Below, one piece after another: positions 5,370 through 6,274 of a DNA stretch of 6,274 nucleotides (positions are counted from its first letter, which is position 1; the number at the start of each line of letters is the position of its first letter). Source of the stretch: Cyclobacteriaceae bacterium. GTDB taxonomy: Bacteria; Bacteroidota; Bacteroidia; Cytophagales; Cyclobacteriaceae. Made by a program: the position numbers and the translations under genes. A model generated the notes under the pieces. It ran no database searches. It was not told where the DNA came from and saw only the letters and a list, made by a program, of their open reading frames with translations. Location of the stretch: the NCBI GenBank assembly GCA_029882675.1, contig JAOUKJ010000251.1:1-6274 (forward strand), written 5' to 3'.

Positions 5370-6274
5370 ATGACGTTTACTGAGGGCTTTATCAATATAA
5401 AAGCAGCAGACAGCGTAGACTACTATATCCAAAAGGCACAGTCGGTCATAGAACAAATCAGGAAAGCAAACAACTACATCAGCTACCTTGAAAGCAACGC
5501 GGCCTTTGTGCTTCCGCTTGGCCTGTCGCGAAATATAGGCGGGGTAGAATACACCCTGGGCATAGCGAGCATGGTACTGAAACCCCAATGGGCCGAATTG
5601 GACGTATATATGCAGCTTACCCTGCCACAAAACGGGCAGGTGATGACTTTCGCCGGCCGCGGCATCCGGTTCTCCCATAAAAGCGGGATCCTGCCCGGTG
5701 CCCGCCTCGAACTCGTGAGCGACTTTGCCTTTAACCTGCCGGGCAATAAGGTACAGGTAAAACTAAACGGTGGCCGGAGTGGTAGCTACGTCACATTCAA
5801 CTGCGAAGGATTCCAGTCGCTCGTCATTAATGGCGAAGTGCTGTTCAGCCCCGAGCTCATCCAGCCGGCCTCGATCTCCGGCCATGTTCCTACCGGCCTG
5901 GTAACAGCCGCTTTCCACACCGAGGTGTACGATTGGAATGACCTGGTCGTTAGCCTGGAGATACCCCCTTTCCACGTCACCGGGCTCGACAACTTCACCT
6001 TCCATGCATCAAAGGCCATCTTCGATGGCAGCGACCTGCGCAATGCACCGGGCATTACCTTTCCCGAACAATACATTACAGCGCATTTCCCGGCCAACCT
6101 CGAAGGCCTGTGGCGGGGGTTTTACCTCAGCGATATCAGCATTACCCTGCCCCCACCCTTTATTGACCAGGCCGGCAACAGCCCCGTCTTCACCATCGAT
6201 AACCTGCTGCTCGACCACCTGGGCATTACAGGGCATATTGCAGGCCAGCACCTGCTGGCCAAAGGGGTCGGCGA
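5370..6274 (+). CDS. N-terminal part of a probably exported beta-rich protein of unknown function, cut off by the window
   Basis: From the ATG at 5370-5372 the frame stays open for 301 codons to the window edge. I cannot name the family. Residues 8-45 are likely a helical pair (AADSVDYYIQKAQSVIEQI and onward). What follows looks like successive beta-rich modules with alternating hydrophobic residues and recurring Gly, Pro and Asp turns, for example ELDVYMQLTLPQNGQVMTFA, WNDLVVSLEIPPFHVTGLD and LWRGFYLSDISITLPPPF. It contains almost no Cys. The style reminds me of long exported Bacteroidota proteins annotated as hypothetical; this is an unverified impression. The product from this ATG has no signal peptide, yet the same frame is open upstream to 5193 and encodes a hydrophobic segment, so the true start may lie further upstream and be non-AUG or mutated. 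The region has high G+C at third codon positions, unlike the AT-rich DNA in front of it. Coding status is firm; start and function are not. Confidence 0.82.
   Translation, partial: MTFTEGFINIKAADSVDYYIQKAQSVIEQIRKANNYISYLESNAAFVLPLGLSRNIGGVEYTLGIASMVLKPQWAELDVYMQLTLPQNGQVMTFAGRGIRFSHKSGILPGARLELVSDFAFNLPGNKVQVKLNGGRSGSYVTFNCEGFQSLVINGEVLFSPELIQPASISGHVPTGLVTAAFHTEVYDWNDLVVSLEIPPFHVTGLDNFTFHASKAIFDGSDLRNAPGITFPEQYITAHFPANLEGLWRGFYLSDISITLPPPFIDQAGNSPVFTIDNLLLDHLGITGHIAGQHLLAKGVG

Noticed and set aside
5223..5678. 151-codon open frame on the minus strand
   Set aside because: It lies antisense to the right-edge gene and runs through the compositional break. The translation is rich in Cys, His, Arg and Trp in no protein-like pattern, while the opposite strand has a coherent long frame.
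5786..6097. 103-codon minus-strand frame
   Set aside because: Shadow of the GC-rich plus-strand gene; no domain or signal is seen.
1..6274. CRISPR array, tRNA or rRNA gene, insertion sequence or toxin-antitoxin pair
   Set aside because: I looked for regularly spaced repeats, tRNA-like cloverleaf arms, transposase motifs and small paired genes. The only tandem repeat has two copies without true spacers, and none of the other signatures is present.

Overview
The window looks like chromosomal DNA from a member of the Bacteroidota, perhaps of the Chitinophaga/Sphingobacterium type; the genus cannot be fixed from the sequence. Three things point there. First, near-perfect Bacteroidota promoter elements (TTTG spaced from TAnnTTTG) lie upstream of two genes and no clear Shine-Dalgarno sites are seen. 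Second, there is a UpxY/NusG-like antiterminator of the kind common in this phylum. Third, the exported proteins have typical Bacteroidota signal peptides, including one lipoprotein.

Layout: four genes lie on the minus strand and one on the plus strand. From left to right they are: (1) a TPR-like helical lipoprotein that runs off the left edge (1-579); (2) a 953-base stretch with no convincing gene but with many inverted repeats, a 22-base tandem duplication and, near its right end, a strong hairpin terminator; (3) a small secreted protein of unknown function (1533-2234) with a recognisable promoter and helically phased GGGTGTAA repeats upstream; (4) a secreted DUF885-family putative metallopeptidase (2398-4143); (5) a UpxY/RfaH/NusG-like antiterminator (4284-4886) with a near-consensus promoter and a very short leader; (6) a very AT-rich divergent intergenic region; (7) a plus-strand gene (from about 5370) that runs off the right edge and encodes the N-terminal part of a probably exported, beta-rich protein of unknown function.

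I see no obvious single operon or pathway. Genes 1, 3 and 4 encode envelope or secreted products, and the right-edge protein may too. The antiterminator might act on a transcript reading into the DUF885 gene, but the usual partner of such a gene, a polysaccharide cluster, is not in the window. No RNA gene, CRISPR array, intact insertion sequence or phage gene was recognised.

The points most worth a second look are: the start of the right-edge gene, whose ATG leaves out an in-frame, ATG-less upstream stretch that reads like a signal peptide; the phased repeats in front of the 233-residue secreted protein; the orphan antiterminator with an inverted repeat across its promoter; and the nested palindromes between 842 and 1512. 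None of these amounts to a proven new system.
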